The notes under the pieces are model-generated. The model made no database searches and was not told the DNA's origin. It saw only the letters and a list, made by a program, of their open reading frames with translations. From Natronomonas sp. (GTDB lineage Archaea; Halobacteriota; Halobacteria; Halobacteriales; Haloarculaceae): a DNA stretch of 5,132 nt. This document shows positions 1 to 5,118 of this stretch, one piece after another (the stretch's first letter is position 1; each line of letters begins with the position of its first letter). The translations under genes were made by a program, and so were the position numbers. The stretch is taken from positions 1-5,132 of the forward strand of contig SLIW01000581.1 of the NCBI GenBank assembly GCA_007135435.1, given 5' to 3'.

Positions 1-214
1 CGGTGCTCGTCCCCCCACCGCCTCCCGCCGAGCCGCTCGAACCGCTGGAGGACGACCCCGAGGTCGAGTACTTCGTCGACGTCGAGGACGGCTCCTGGGT
101 CCCCACCTCGGTCCCGAAGTCGGCGCAGTTGCCGCACACCTGGAGCTCGGCGCCTTCGATCTTGACGGTCTTCGGCGCGCCCGTCTCGGCGCCGCACATC
201 TCACACTGGACCAT
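1..214 (-). CDS. Archaeal multiprotein bridging factor 1 (aMBF1), N-terminal part, cut by the window edge
   Basis: Only the first 71 residues are present; the gene continues past the left edge. The protein starts MVQCEMCGAE and carries a zinc ribbon with Cys4, Cys7, Cys27 and Cys30 (CxxC...CxxC). A charged segment ADFGTEV follows. This is the usual N-terminus of archaeal aMBF1, which in the family precedes a Cro/CI-type helix-turn-helix; that domain would lie outside the window. Family members bind the transcription or translation machinery (TBP contact in eukaryotic MBF1, ribosome association reported for an archaeal one). Residues 41-71 are a low-complexity linker of Ser, Thr and Gly, unusually poor in acidic residues for a haloarchaeal protein. 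ATG at 214 is chosen because the zinc ribbon begins at residue 4 and a TATA-like CCTTTGG lies 27 nt upstream. A different zinc-ribbon/HTH regulator cannot be excluded without the C-terminus. Confidence 0.85.
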   Translation of the reverse strand, partial: MVQCEMCGAETGAPKTVKIEGAELQVCGNCADFGTEVGTQEPSSTSTKYSTSGSSSSGSSGSAGGGGGTST

Positions 215-237
215 GCCTGGGGGTTACTGCCCGGGCG

Positions 238-245
238 CCAAAGGG
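238..245 (-). promoter_or_regulatory. Putative TATA box of the aMBF1 gene (leaderless)
   Basis: On the minus strand this reads CCCTTTGG. Its T-run is centred 27 nt upstream of the ATG at 214, the distance expected if transcription starts at the A of the ATG. The match to a haloarchaeal TATA consensus is weak, and the call rests mainly on position and on its likeness to the mobA element (CTTTTGG). Confidence 0.4.
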
Positions 246-358
246 CTTCCGACGGATCGCGCGACCCGACGACCAGCGCGAGTCGGTCCACGTGTGGCTG
301 ATCGTCGTGTTACGTTTGTTCGCGAGGTCTCGTCCGGTCGCCGGGGCGTGGTTGTTCG

Positions 359-460
359 CCACGGCACGGTCGGGTGGTTGGCCACGGCACGGTCGGGTGG
401 TTGGCCACGGCACGGTCGGGTGGTTGGCCACGGCACGGTCGGGTGGTTGGCCACGGCACG
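359..460. repeat. 23-bp perfect tandem repeat, four copies plus a 10-bp partial copy
   Basis: The unit begins CCACGGCACGGTCGG and ends GTGGTTGG. Identical copies start at 359, 382, 405 and 428. A fifth begins at 451 and stays identical for 10 nt before degenerating into a related sequence (CGATTCCGGGTG). A degenerate GTGGTTG also flanks the left edge (348-354). Each unit junction contains the palindrome TGGCCA, and GTGG-TTGG-CCAC could form a short 4-bp stem. Copies are contiguous with no spacers, so this is not a CRISPR. The array lies about 110 bp from the aMBF1 TATA-like element and 40 bp from that of the membrane protein gene. Function is unknown: a cluster of protein-binding sites or a slippage-prone minisatellite are both possible. 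Confidence 0.95.
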
Positions 461-499
461 ATTCCGGGTGACCCAAATCACCCTTTGAGTCATCGTACC

Positions 500-506
500 G
501 TACTTC
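500..506 (+). promoter_or_regulatory. Putative TATA box of the 531-812 gene
   Basis: GTACTTC, with TACTT centred 28 nt upstream of the ATG at 531, resembles the hisC element CTACTTAA and is in the correct place for a leaderless transcript. The sequence match is weak. Confidence 0.35.
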
Positions 507-530
507 TTCATCGGCTCGTGACGGGCCACT

Positions 531-812
531 ATGGCACGAGTGCGACGGTGGGTCCTGTACTCGGTCCCACCGATCCTGGCCGTCGGCGTCGGCGCAGTCC
601 TCGTGGGCCTGGGACTCGTGTTCCCTCGGACGGTCGAGGACGCGTTCGTCGGGACCGGGTTCCGGGGACTGCTCTACGCCCTCGGGGGTCTGGCCATCAT
701 CCTGGTCGCCATCGGAGAGCGCCGGATCGACGACATCCCCTGGCTGTCGTTGGTGCTCGCGCTCGTCGGTGGGTACGCAGCCTATCGGTTCCTCGTCGGG
801 CACTTCCTCTAA
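531..812 (+). CDS. Small three-helix membrane protein, function unknown
   Basis: I do not recognise this 93-residue protein. It begins MARVRRW, a positively charged N-terminus typical of inside-facing membrane proteins. Three hydrophobic segments follow, at about residues 8-31, 45-62 and 70-88, separated by short polar loops containing FPRTVEDAF and GERRIDD. There is no signal peptidase site, catalytic motif or metal ligand cluster. The start ATG has a TATA-like element 28 nt upstream and no clear ribosome binding site. The gene stands alone: it is divergent from aMBF1 and convergent with the phosphatidyltransferase gene, so context gives no functional hint. High G/C at third codon positions and a coherent hydrophobic pattern support it as a real gene. 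It is most likely one of the many conserved haloarchaeal membrane proteins without an assigned role. Confidence 0.75.
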   Translation: MARVRRWVLYSVPPILAVGVGAVLVGLGLVFPRTVEDAFVGTGFRGLLYALGGLAIILVAIGERRIDDIPWLSLVLALVGGYAAYRFLVGHFL

Positions 813-871
813 GGGAGTGTGTGATTCCGAGGTGGCTCCGACGCTGGCTTGGTTCCTTCTCGTTCCACATC

Positions 872-887
872 AGGTCCTCCGGGACCT
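872..887. other. Short inverted repeat at the end of the phosphatidyltransferase gene
   Basis: AGGTCC-TCCG-GGACCT forms a 6-bp stem with a 4-nt loop. It abuts the minus-strand stop codon (887-889) in the 74-nt convergent gap. On the plus strand it is preceded by a pyrimidine-rich run (851-865). It may help end transcription, but there is no U-tract after the stem on either strand, so the terminator reading is weak. Confidence 0.25.
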
Positions 888-1516
888 CACTCCAGTGCGC
901 CCATCGAGTGGTAGAACCGCTGGAGCGCCGTCAGGTGGCCGACCAGGGCGAGGAAGACCAGGAGCCAGCCGACGACCGTCAGCCCGTAGATGTCGGCGGT
1001 GTAGAAGGCCGCGACGACGGTGACCGCGCCGATGATGGCGAGGCGGTCGGCGCGACCCACGAGGCCGCCGTAGACCCGATCGAGACCGACCGCCTGCGCC
1101 TGCGTGCCGAGGTAGGAGGTCATCAGGACGCCGGTGACCGCCAGGATGCCGAGCAGGTACGCCTCGGCCCCGGCGGCGAGGCCGACGATGATGACGATGT
1201 CGGCGTACCGGTCGAGGACGTGATCCAGGAGGTCGCCCGCCGACGAGTCGGTCCCCTGCCGGCGGGCGAGGGCGCCGTCGAGCAGGTCCATCCAGCCGTT
1301 GAGGAAGACGAGGAGCGCCCCGGCGACGTACAGGACCGGGGCCGGTCCCACCCCGGCGACCGAGGTGCCGGCGAGCGAGTAGGCGGCCGCGGCGAGGACC
1401 GCGAAGCCGAACGCGATCACGCTGATGGCGTCGGGGGTCAGGCCCAGCCGGTCTGCCGCCTGCACGAAGGGCTCGAGCATGCGGTTCGCCAGGGGTCGGA
1501 ACTTGTCGAGGGTCAT
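887..1516 (-). CDS. CDP-alcohol phosphatidyltransferase (archaeal polar-lipid headgroup synthase)
   Basis: This integral membrane enzyme of 209 residues transfers a phospho-lipid moiety from a CDP-activated lipid (in archaea, CDP-archaeol) to an alcohol acceptor. The family signature is complete: Asp77-x2-Asp80-Gly81-x2-Ala84-Arg85-x8-Gly94-x3-Asp98-x3-Asp102. The aspartates bind the metal ions and one acts as base. About six hydrophobic segments are visible (around 30-50, 58-76, 105-120, 121-136, 157-173 and 178-198), with the signature following the second, as usual. The acceptor cannot be read with certainty; archaetidylinositol-phosphate synthase and archaetidylglycerophosphate synthase (PgsA-like) are both plausible. 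The start ATG overlaps the stop of the upstream kinase gene by 4 nt (ATGA) and has no Shine-Dalgarno sequence, so translation probably depends on termination-reinitiation from the kinase. Confidence 0.9.
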   Translation of the reverse strand: MTLDKFRPLANRMLEPFVQAADRLGLTPDAISVIAFGFAVLAAAAYSLAGTSVAGVGPAPVLYVAGALLVFLNGWMDLLDGALARRQGTDSSAGDLLDHVLDRYADIVIIVGLAAGAEAYLLGILAVTGVLMTSYLGTQAQAVGLDRVYGGLVGRADRLAIIGAVTVVAAFYTADIYGLTVVGWLLVFLALVGHLTALQRFYHSMGALE

Positions 1517-2025
1517 AGCACGTCCGTGAAGTCGACCTCCCCCGCCGATGGGGCACGGTCGTCGTTCAGGGCGGCCTCTACGTCGGCGGCGACGTCGTCG
1601 GGATGCCGGTCGGTCGTGTCGATCTCGTACACGCGCTCCAGTCCGTGCGACGCGACGGCCTCCGAGAGGATGACGTCCAGGGCCTCCGCCTCGGCATTCT
1701 CGTCGACCTTGGGCTCGTCGGCGCCGCGTTCACGTAGGCGCTCGCGGAGGCTGTCGGGATGACACCGGAGGACGATCACGCGGTCGACGTCGAGGTGGTG
1801 GGCCAGGTGGGACTCGACGAGGATATCATCACGACCGGCGAGGCGGTCCGCGACCGCCTCGAGATCGACGACGAGGCTGCCCCGGTCTGGGTCCTCGCGA
1901 GTGGAGAGAGTCTCCGGATCCTCGCGGACCAGGTCGTTGAGGTGGATCACCTCGAGGTCGGTCCGCAGGCGCTCGGTGACCGTGGTCTTCCCCGTCCCGG
2001 GGGTACCCGTCACGGCGACTCGCAT
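1513..2025 (-). CDS. Fap7/AK6-type adenylate kinase-like NTPase
   Basis: This 170-residue P-loop kinase belongs to the archaeal/eukaryotic AK6 (Fap7, hCINAP) family, annotated in archaea as putative adenylate kinase. Family members phosphorylate nucleoside monophosphates weakly and assist small-subunit ribosome maturation through ribosomal protein uS11 (Rps14 in yeast). It opens MRVAVTGTPGTGKTT with the Walker A motif at residues 7-14. An NMP-binding region (ESHLAHHL, 71-78) and the family segment RERGADEPKVDENAEAE (98-114) with Lys106, Glu109 and Asn110 follow. Length fits AK6 and is shorter than typical bacterial adenylate kinase. The ATG at 2025 is supported by the Walker A position and by GGAGGTG 7 nt upstream, so unlike the leaderless genes nearby this one is read from an mRNA with a leader. 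It overlaps the phosphatidyltransferase gene by ATGA. Confidence 0.9.
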   Translation of the reverse strand: MRVAVTGTPGTGKTTVTERLRTDLEVIHLNDLVREDPETLSTREDPDRGSLVVDLEAVADRLAGRDDILVESHLAHHLDVDRVIVLRCHPDSLRERLRERGADEPKVDENAEAEALDVILSEAVASHGLERVYEIDTTDRHPDDVAADVEAALNDDRAPSAGEVDFTDVL

Positions 2026-2366
2026 CTACGCCCACCTCCGCCGGCACGTCCCTTGGCTCTGATGGTCCCGGGCGGCGACGTGGGAGGGTCGTTCCCCCCG
2101 GGGAGGACGTCACTGACCCCCGCGGGATCGACCGGATCCGATCGCACGATGTCCGGACCAGGTGATCGGGACTCGTTCAGCAGCGCCGTGACCGTCACCA
2201 CCGGCTGGCCGCCTCGCCGACGACCGTCCGAGAGTCGCGCCCGAAGATCGCCTGCTTCCTCGGCGAGCGCGTCCGACCGCCGCCGACTACGAACCACGGG
2301 TCGAGCTCCTCGGAAGCGACTCGGTCCGGAGGGGACGTCCCGGCTCGGAAGACGTCGACCCCCGAC
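2026..2366. other. 341-nt gap between hisC and the kinase gene, no supportable gene
   Basis: The gap is unusually long for two co-oriented genes that look like one cluster. The minus-strand frame continuing past the hisC stop stays open to 2010, but its translation is Arg/Gly/Pro/Ser-rich and it lacks the usual G/C preference at third positions. Another minus frame, ending at 2195, has G/C-rich third positions over about 55 codons (SGVDVFRAG... to ...VVGEAASRW) but no ATG or GTG after the hisC stop. CGGATCCG (2133-2140) is a simple 8-bp palindrome. I see no tRNA, repeat or convincing terminator. It may be a long leader, a decayed gene or plain spacer. Confidence 0.55.
2033..2039 (-). promoter_or_regulatory. 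Strong Shine-Dalgarno sequence of the kinase gene
   Basis: GGAGGTG on the minus strand, followed by a 7-nt spacer before the ATG at 2025, is a near-ideal complement to the 16S rRNA 3' end. It fixes the kinase start. It also implies that the start lies inside a longer transcript, because no TATA-like element stands 27 nt upstream of this ATG. Confidence 0.75.
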
Positions 2367-3434
2367 TCAGAGCAACGAGTTGACAACGGAGACCGCCCGA
2401 CGGGTCTCCTCGCGAGTGCCGCAGGTGATGCGGATGCACTCCTCGAGCCCGAACGAGGACGTGTCCCTGACGATGACGCCCTCGTGCTGGGCGGCGTCGG
2501 CGACCGCGGTCCCGTCGCCCACCGCACAGAGGACGAAGTTGCCGGCACTCTCCCAGGTGTGGCACTCCAGGGTGTCGTACATGTACTCGCGGGCCCAGCG
2601 GACCCCCTCGACCGACCGCTCGACGTGCTCGTCGTCCTGGAGGGCCGCGAGTCCCGCGCGGCACGCCAGCTCCGAGGCGGCGAAGGGTGTGTTCACGCGC
2701 GCGTAGGCGTCCGCCCACGATTCGGGGACGAGCGCGTAGCCGAGCCGGAGCCCGGCCAGCCCGTAGGCCTTCGAGAACGTCCGGAGGACCGCGACATCGT
2801 CCCGCGACTCGAGGAGGGCGGCGTTCGACGGCGTCGCCGAGAACTCGCCGTAGGCCTCGTCGACGACGACGAGCGTCTCCGCGTCGGTCCCCTCGGCGAT
2901 GGCCGCGACGTCGTCCGGGTCGACCTCGCTACCGGTCGGGTTGTGGGGGCTCGTGAGGTAGACGATCCGCTCGCCGTCGTAGGCCTCGAGGACGGCGTCG
3001 GGCGACTGCTCGAAGTCGTCCTCCTCCCGAAGTTCGTAGGTGGCGACCTCGCCGTGGTGGTAGCGCGCGCACATGCCGTAGTACGCGAAGCCCGGCCGGG
3101 GCACCAGCACGCGATCGCCGGGTTCCAGGAACGCCCGAGCCAGGTAGTCGAGGGCGCCGTCGCCCCCGTTGGCGAGCCACACCTGCGAGGGGGTGACCTC
3201 CCACCGCTCGGCGAGCCGGTCGCGCAGGTCCGCCGCGGAGGACTTGGGATAGGTGTGCACGGACGGCGCGAACTCCCGGATCGCCTCGACCGCCCGCGGC
3301 GACGCGCCGAAGGCGTTCTCGTTCGAGGACAGCTTCACGAGCGACTCGGGATCCAGCCCCAGCTCGCGGGCCACCTCCTCGACGCCCCGACCGGCCTCGT
3401 AGGCGACGTGTGCCGACAGGTCCCGTGGCTCCAT
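2367..3434 (-). CDS. hisC: Histidinol-phosphate aminotransferase
   Basis: This PLP-dependent class I/II aminotransferase converts imidazole-acetol phosphate and glutamate to L-histidinol phosphate in histidine biosynthesis. From the chosen ATG it has 355 residues, normal for HisC. Visible motifs are LSSNENAFG (35-43), NGGDGALDYL (89-98), SPHNPTG with Asn165 (162-168), VVDEAYGEF with Asp192 contacting the pyridine nitrogen and Tyr195 (190-198), FSKAYGLAGLRLGY with PLP-binding Lys222 (220-233) and CIRITCGT with substrate-carboxylate Arg335 (333-340). An in-frame ATG at 3473 would add 13 residues. ATG at 3434 is preferred because haloarchaeal HisC typically starts M-x-P-R-D-L-S and CTACTTAA lies 27 nt upstream of it, between the two ATGs. 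No other his gene is nearby, so the pathway is scattered here. Other aminotransferases of the class are possible but fit less well. Confidence 0.93.
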   Translation of the reverse strand: MEPRDLSAHVAYEAGRGVEEVARELGLDPESLVKLSSNENAFGASPRAVEAIREFAPSVHTYPKSSAADLRDRLAERWEVTPSQVWLANGGDGALDYLARAFLEPGDRVLVPRPGFAYYGMCARYHHGEVATYELREEDDFEQSPDAVLEAYDGERIVYLTSPHNPTGSEVDPDDVAAIAEGTDAETLVVVDEAYGEFSATPSNAALLESRDDVAVLRTFSKAYGLAGLRLGYALVPESWADAYARVNTPFAASELACRAGLAALQDDEHVERSVEGVRWAREYMYDTLECHTWESAGNFVLCAVGDGTAVADAAQHEGVIVRDTSSFGLEECIRITCGTREETRRAVSVVNSLL

Positions 3435-3457
3435 ACCGCTCGGCTGGCGCGCGCGGG

Positions 3458-3465
3458 TTAAGTAG
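3458..3465 (-). promoter_or_regulatory. TATA box of hisC (leaderless)
   Basis: CTACTTAA on the minus strand is the best TATA-like element in the window. It is centred 27 nt upstream of the hisC ATG at 3434, so the transcript should begin at or next to the start codon. This also rules against the in-frame ATG at 3473, which lies upstream of the box. Confidence 0.7.
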
Positions 3466-3528
3466 CCGTCCATCCCGGACGACCACCGGCGGATCGGTCG
3501 GCAGTCTCACGGGTCGGTTTGATGTCAT

Positions 3529-3560
3529 CTCGGCAACGATCCAGCGGCTCCTCGGCAACG
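3529..3560 (+). repeat. 10-bp direct repeat upstream of the mobA promoter, possible operator
   Basis: CTCGGCAACG occurs at 3529-3538 and again at 3551-3560, 22 bp apart start to start, which is about two helical turns. The second copy ends directly against the mobA TATA-like element (3561-3568), covering the place where TFB would bind. The identity and phasing suggest a regulator binding two sites on one face of the DNA. The bound protein is unknown. Confidence 0.5.
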
Positions 3561-3568
3561 CTTTTGGC
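3561..3568 (+). promoter_or_regulatory. Putative TATA box of mobA (leaderless)
   Basis: CTTTTGGC is centred about 28 nt upstream of the ATG at 3592, the position expected for a leaderless archaeal transcript. It is the only T-run in the region. Confidence 0.55.
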
Positions 3569-3591
3569 CTGACCGGCCGACGCTCCACGGG

Positions 3592-4266
3592 ATGGTCGAC
3601 CAACTACCGTCGGACGTCGAGGCGAACGAATCCGCCGACGGTATCCGCGTCGGGGTGATCGTCGCCGGCGGGCGCTCGACGCGGATGGGCGACCGGGACA
3701 AAGCGGTCGTCGATGTCGCCGGCACCCCCATGGTCCGCCGGGTGGCGGACCGACTCCTGGAAGTCGTCGACGCGTTGATTGTCAACTGCCGGGCGGACCA
3801 GCGCGTGGCCATCGTCGACGCGCTGGAGGGACTCGACCCGACGTTCGCGATCGACGACGAGCCAGACCGGGGCCCCGTCGCCGGCATCCGGACCGGCCTG
3901 CGGGAGGCGACCGCCAGCTACGACCCCGACCACGCCGCCGTGGTCGCGGTGGACCTGCCGCTCCTCGATCCGGCGCTGGTCGAGTACCTCTTCGCGCGCG
4001 TGGTCGGGCACGACGCCGCCGTCCCCAGACCCGGCGAGTGGTTCGAGCCGTTGCACGCCGTCTACCGGCCCACGCCGATGGCGGACGCCTGCGAGGAGGC
4101 CCTCCGCGGGGGCGACGTCCGGATCGTCGAACCGCTGTCCTCGCTCGACTTCGTCACCGTCGACCGGAGCGAGCTGGTCGCGCACGGCTCGCTCGAGAGC
4201 TTCGAGAGCGTCGACACGCCCGAGGACGTCCGGTGGGCGGAGGAGCGGCTTCGTTCGACGGAGTAG
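3592..4266 (+). CDS. mobA: Molybdenum cofactor guanylyltransferase (MobA)
   Basis: MobA joins GMP from GTP to molybdopterin-bound molybdenum to make the guanine dinucleotide cofactor used by DMSO reductase-family enzymes, in the cytoplasm. The 224-residue protein has the nucleotidyltransferase signature VIVAGGRSTRMGDRDKA (22-38) with Lys37, then DRGPVAGI (92-99), VAVDLPLL with the likely metal-binding Asp121 (119-125), FEPLHAVYR (151-159) and a C-terminal SFESVDTPED (203-212) like the Asn/Asp-Thr-Pro-Glu motif of MobA proteins. The AGG and GPVAGI forms favour MobA over the cytidylyl enzyme MocA, but the adjacent yqeC makes a role in hydroxylase cofactor maturation worth considering. An 18-residue hydrophilic N-terminal extension precedes the first strand; the start is supported by CTTTTGGC 28 nt upstream. 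It is divergent from hisC and convergent with yqeC. Confidence 0.87.
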   Translation: MVDQLPSDVEANESADGIRVGVIVAGGRSTRMGDRDKAVVDVAGTPMVRRVADRLLEVVDALIVNCRADQRVAIVDALEGLDPTFAIDDEPDRGPVAGIRTGLREATASYDPDHAAVVAVDLPLLDPALVEYLFARVVGHDAAVPRPGEWFEPLHAVYRPTPMADACEEALRGGDVRIVEPLSSLDFVTVDRSELVAHGSLESFESVDTPEDVRWAEERLRSTE

Positions 4267-4281
4267 CGGTCGTCCCGGGTT

Positions 4282-4329
4282 GTGCGGATCGGTCTCCGGG
4301 TCACACCAGGCACACCGAAGCGTCCGCAC
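4282..4329. terminator. Bulged inverted repeat between mobA and yqeC, possible bidirectional terminator or 3' hairpin
   Basis: GTGCGGA followed by TCGGT (4282-4293) pairs with ACCGA (4314-4318) and TCCGCAC (4323-4329). This gives 12 base pairs interrupted by a 4-nt bulge (AGCG) around a 20-nt loop. It sits 15 nt after the mobA stop and 35 nt after the yqeC stop on the other strand. No U-tract follows on either side, so it may be a stability hairpin and not a true terminator. Confidence 0.35.
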
Positions 4330-4364
4330 CTGGCCACCGAGGGGACTGACACGGCACTCGCCGC

Positions 4365-5087
4365 CTACGTCACGACGTCGACGATCCGCCGCAGGTCCAT
4401 CCTGCCGAGGACGACCCGGTCGATCCGGGGGTGGCCGAGCAGATCGTCGGCGATCTCGCGGGCGGTGGCCTCGAGATCTTCGTCGTCGACCATGTTCAGC
4501 AGCGGGACCACGCGGGCGCCATGGGGGACGCCCTTCATCCCGCCGTCGCCGTGGGTCAGCACGGTCGCAATCGCCTCGGCATCGATGCGATCGCCGACGT
4601 TCAGGTCGGTCAGCGCGGCGACTCGCTCCGGCCGGTGGACGTGTTCTTCCGAGAGCCGCTCGCCGACCGACCGGACGCTCGCGACGGGGACGACGACGCT
4701 CGACGTCGCCGGGATCTGCGGTTCGTCCTCGGCGGGCGCTTTCAACCACCGGGTGCGCGCACCGTCGGCCTTCACCAGGACCGGGACGGTCGCCGCCTTT
4801 CCGAGGTCGTCGACGACGCGCGTGTCGTACCCCAGGTAGCGGTCGCGCGACTCCTCGCGCGCGGGGGTGAGGCCGAGCGGCCAGTCGTCGTTGTCGGCGA
4901 GGGTGCCGACGGGGTCGTCGGTGACGACCAGGCGCGCGACGTGGCCCTCGAACGGCGGGATGCGGACCGTCGCCGTGAGCACGGCCCGCTCCAGCTCGGC
5001 GGCGAGGGCGTACAGCGTCGACTTCTTCCCCCCGGCGCCGACGACGGCGACGACGCCCTCCGGCTCGAACGCTTCGACGACGTCCAT
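4365..5087 (-). CDS. yqeC: YqeC-family accessory protein of (selenium-dependent) molybdenum hydroxylases
   Basis: This 240-residue soluble protein matches the YqeC family, known from its consistent presence with selD, yqeB and molybdenum hydroxylase genes. The biochemical role is not established. It starts with a P-loop-like strand GVVAVVGAGGKKST (11-24), where most relatives have GGKTS or GGKTT. Then come VKADGARTRWLKAPAEDEPQIP (105-126), HVHRPERVA (149-157), THGDGGMKGVP (178-188) and VVPLLNMVDD (193-202), all in the family order. An ATG at 5120 would add 11 residues, but GTTTAG centred 27 nt upstream of 5087 lies between the two, so 5087 is chosen as a leaderless start. The gene converges on mobA, a molybdenum cofactor gene, which agrees with a molybdoenzyme role. 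Whether selenium is involved depends on other genes outside the window. Confidence 0.85.
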   Translation of the reverse strand: MDVVEAFEPEGVVAVVGAGGKKSTLYALAAELERAVLTATVRIPPFEGHVARLVVTDDPVGTLADNDDWPLGLTPAREESRDRYLGYDTRVVDDLGKAATVPVLVKADGARTRWLKAPAEDEPQIPATSSVVVPVASVRSVGERLSEEHVHRPERVAALTDLNVGDRIDAEAIATVLTHGDGGMKGVPHGARVVPLLNMVDDEDLEATAREIADDLLGHPRIDRVVLGRMDLRRIVDVVT

Positions 5088-5108
5088 ACCGGGGGATCGG
5101 AGGGTGAC

Positions 5109-5118
5109 CACTAAACAC
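5109..5118 (-). promoter_or_regulatory. TATA box of yqeC (leaderless)
   Basis: On the minus strand GTGTTTAGTG places TTTAG 27 nt upstream of the ATG at 5087. It is close to the T/A-rich haloarchaeal TATA form and decides the yqeC start. The remaining bases to the right edge show no further feature. Confidence 0.6.

Larger units (their letters stand above)
215..530. other. Divergent intergenic region between aMBF1 and the small membrane protein gene
   Basis: This 316-nt stretch contains no supportable gene. It holds a TATA-like element for each flanking gene (238-245 and 500-506) and a 23-bp tandem array (359-460) between them. Open frames cross it on both strands, but they pass through the array, whose 23-bp period shifts frame with every unit. 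They give Arg/Pro/Gly-rich translations unlike the acidic real proteins nearby. No tRNA-like structure was seen. Confidence 0.7.

Noticed and set aside
359..460. CRISPR array
   Set aside because: The 23-bp units are directly contiguous with no spacers, and no cas gene is present in the window.
374..1762. Long plus-strand open frame of 462 codons
   Set aside because: It runs through the tandem repeat and antisense to the phosphatidyltransferase and kinase genes. Its composition shows no family motif, and the minus-strand genes have full catalytic signatures.
2133..2140. CGGATCCG palindrome as a regulatory site
   Set aside because: It is only 8 bp, does not extend, and is not positioned relative to a recognisable promoter.
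2010..2366. Possible stop-codon readthrough or C-terminal extension of hisC, as the frame stays open for about 119 codons after the TGA
   Set aside because: HisC is already full length with its normal C-terminus. The extension is Arg/Gly/Pro/Ser-rich without third-position bias and overlaps the start of the kinase gene.
3435..3473. Longer HisC starting at 3473
   Set aside because: The extra 13 residues do not match HisC N-termini, and the TATA box at 3458-3465 lies downstream of that ATG.
4270..4345. Small minus-strand zinc-binding protein containing CAWCDPETDPHNPG in the mobA-yqeC gap
   Set aside because: The frame has one CxxC pair only, a GTG as sole nearby start, and no stop until deep inside the mobA antisense strand, so it does not form a bounded gene.
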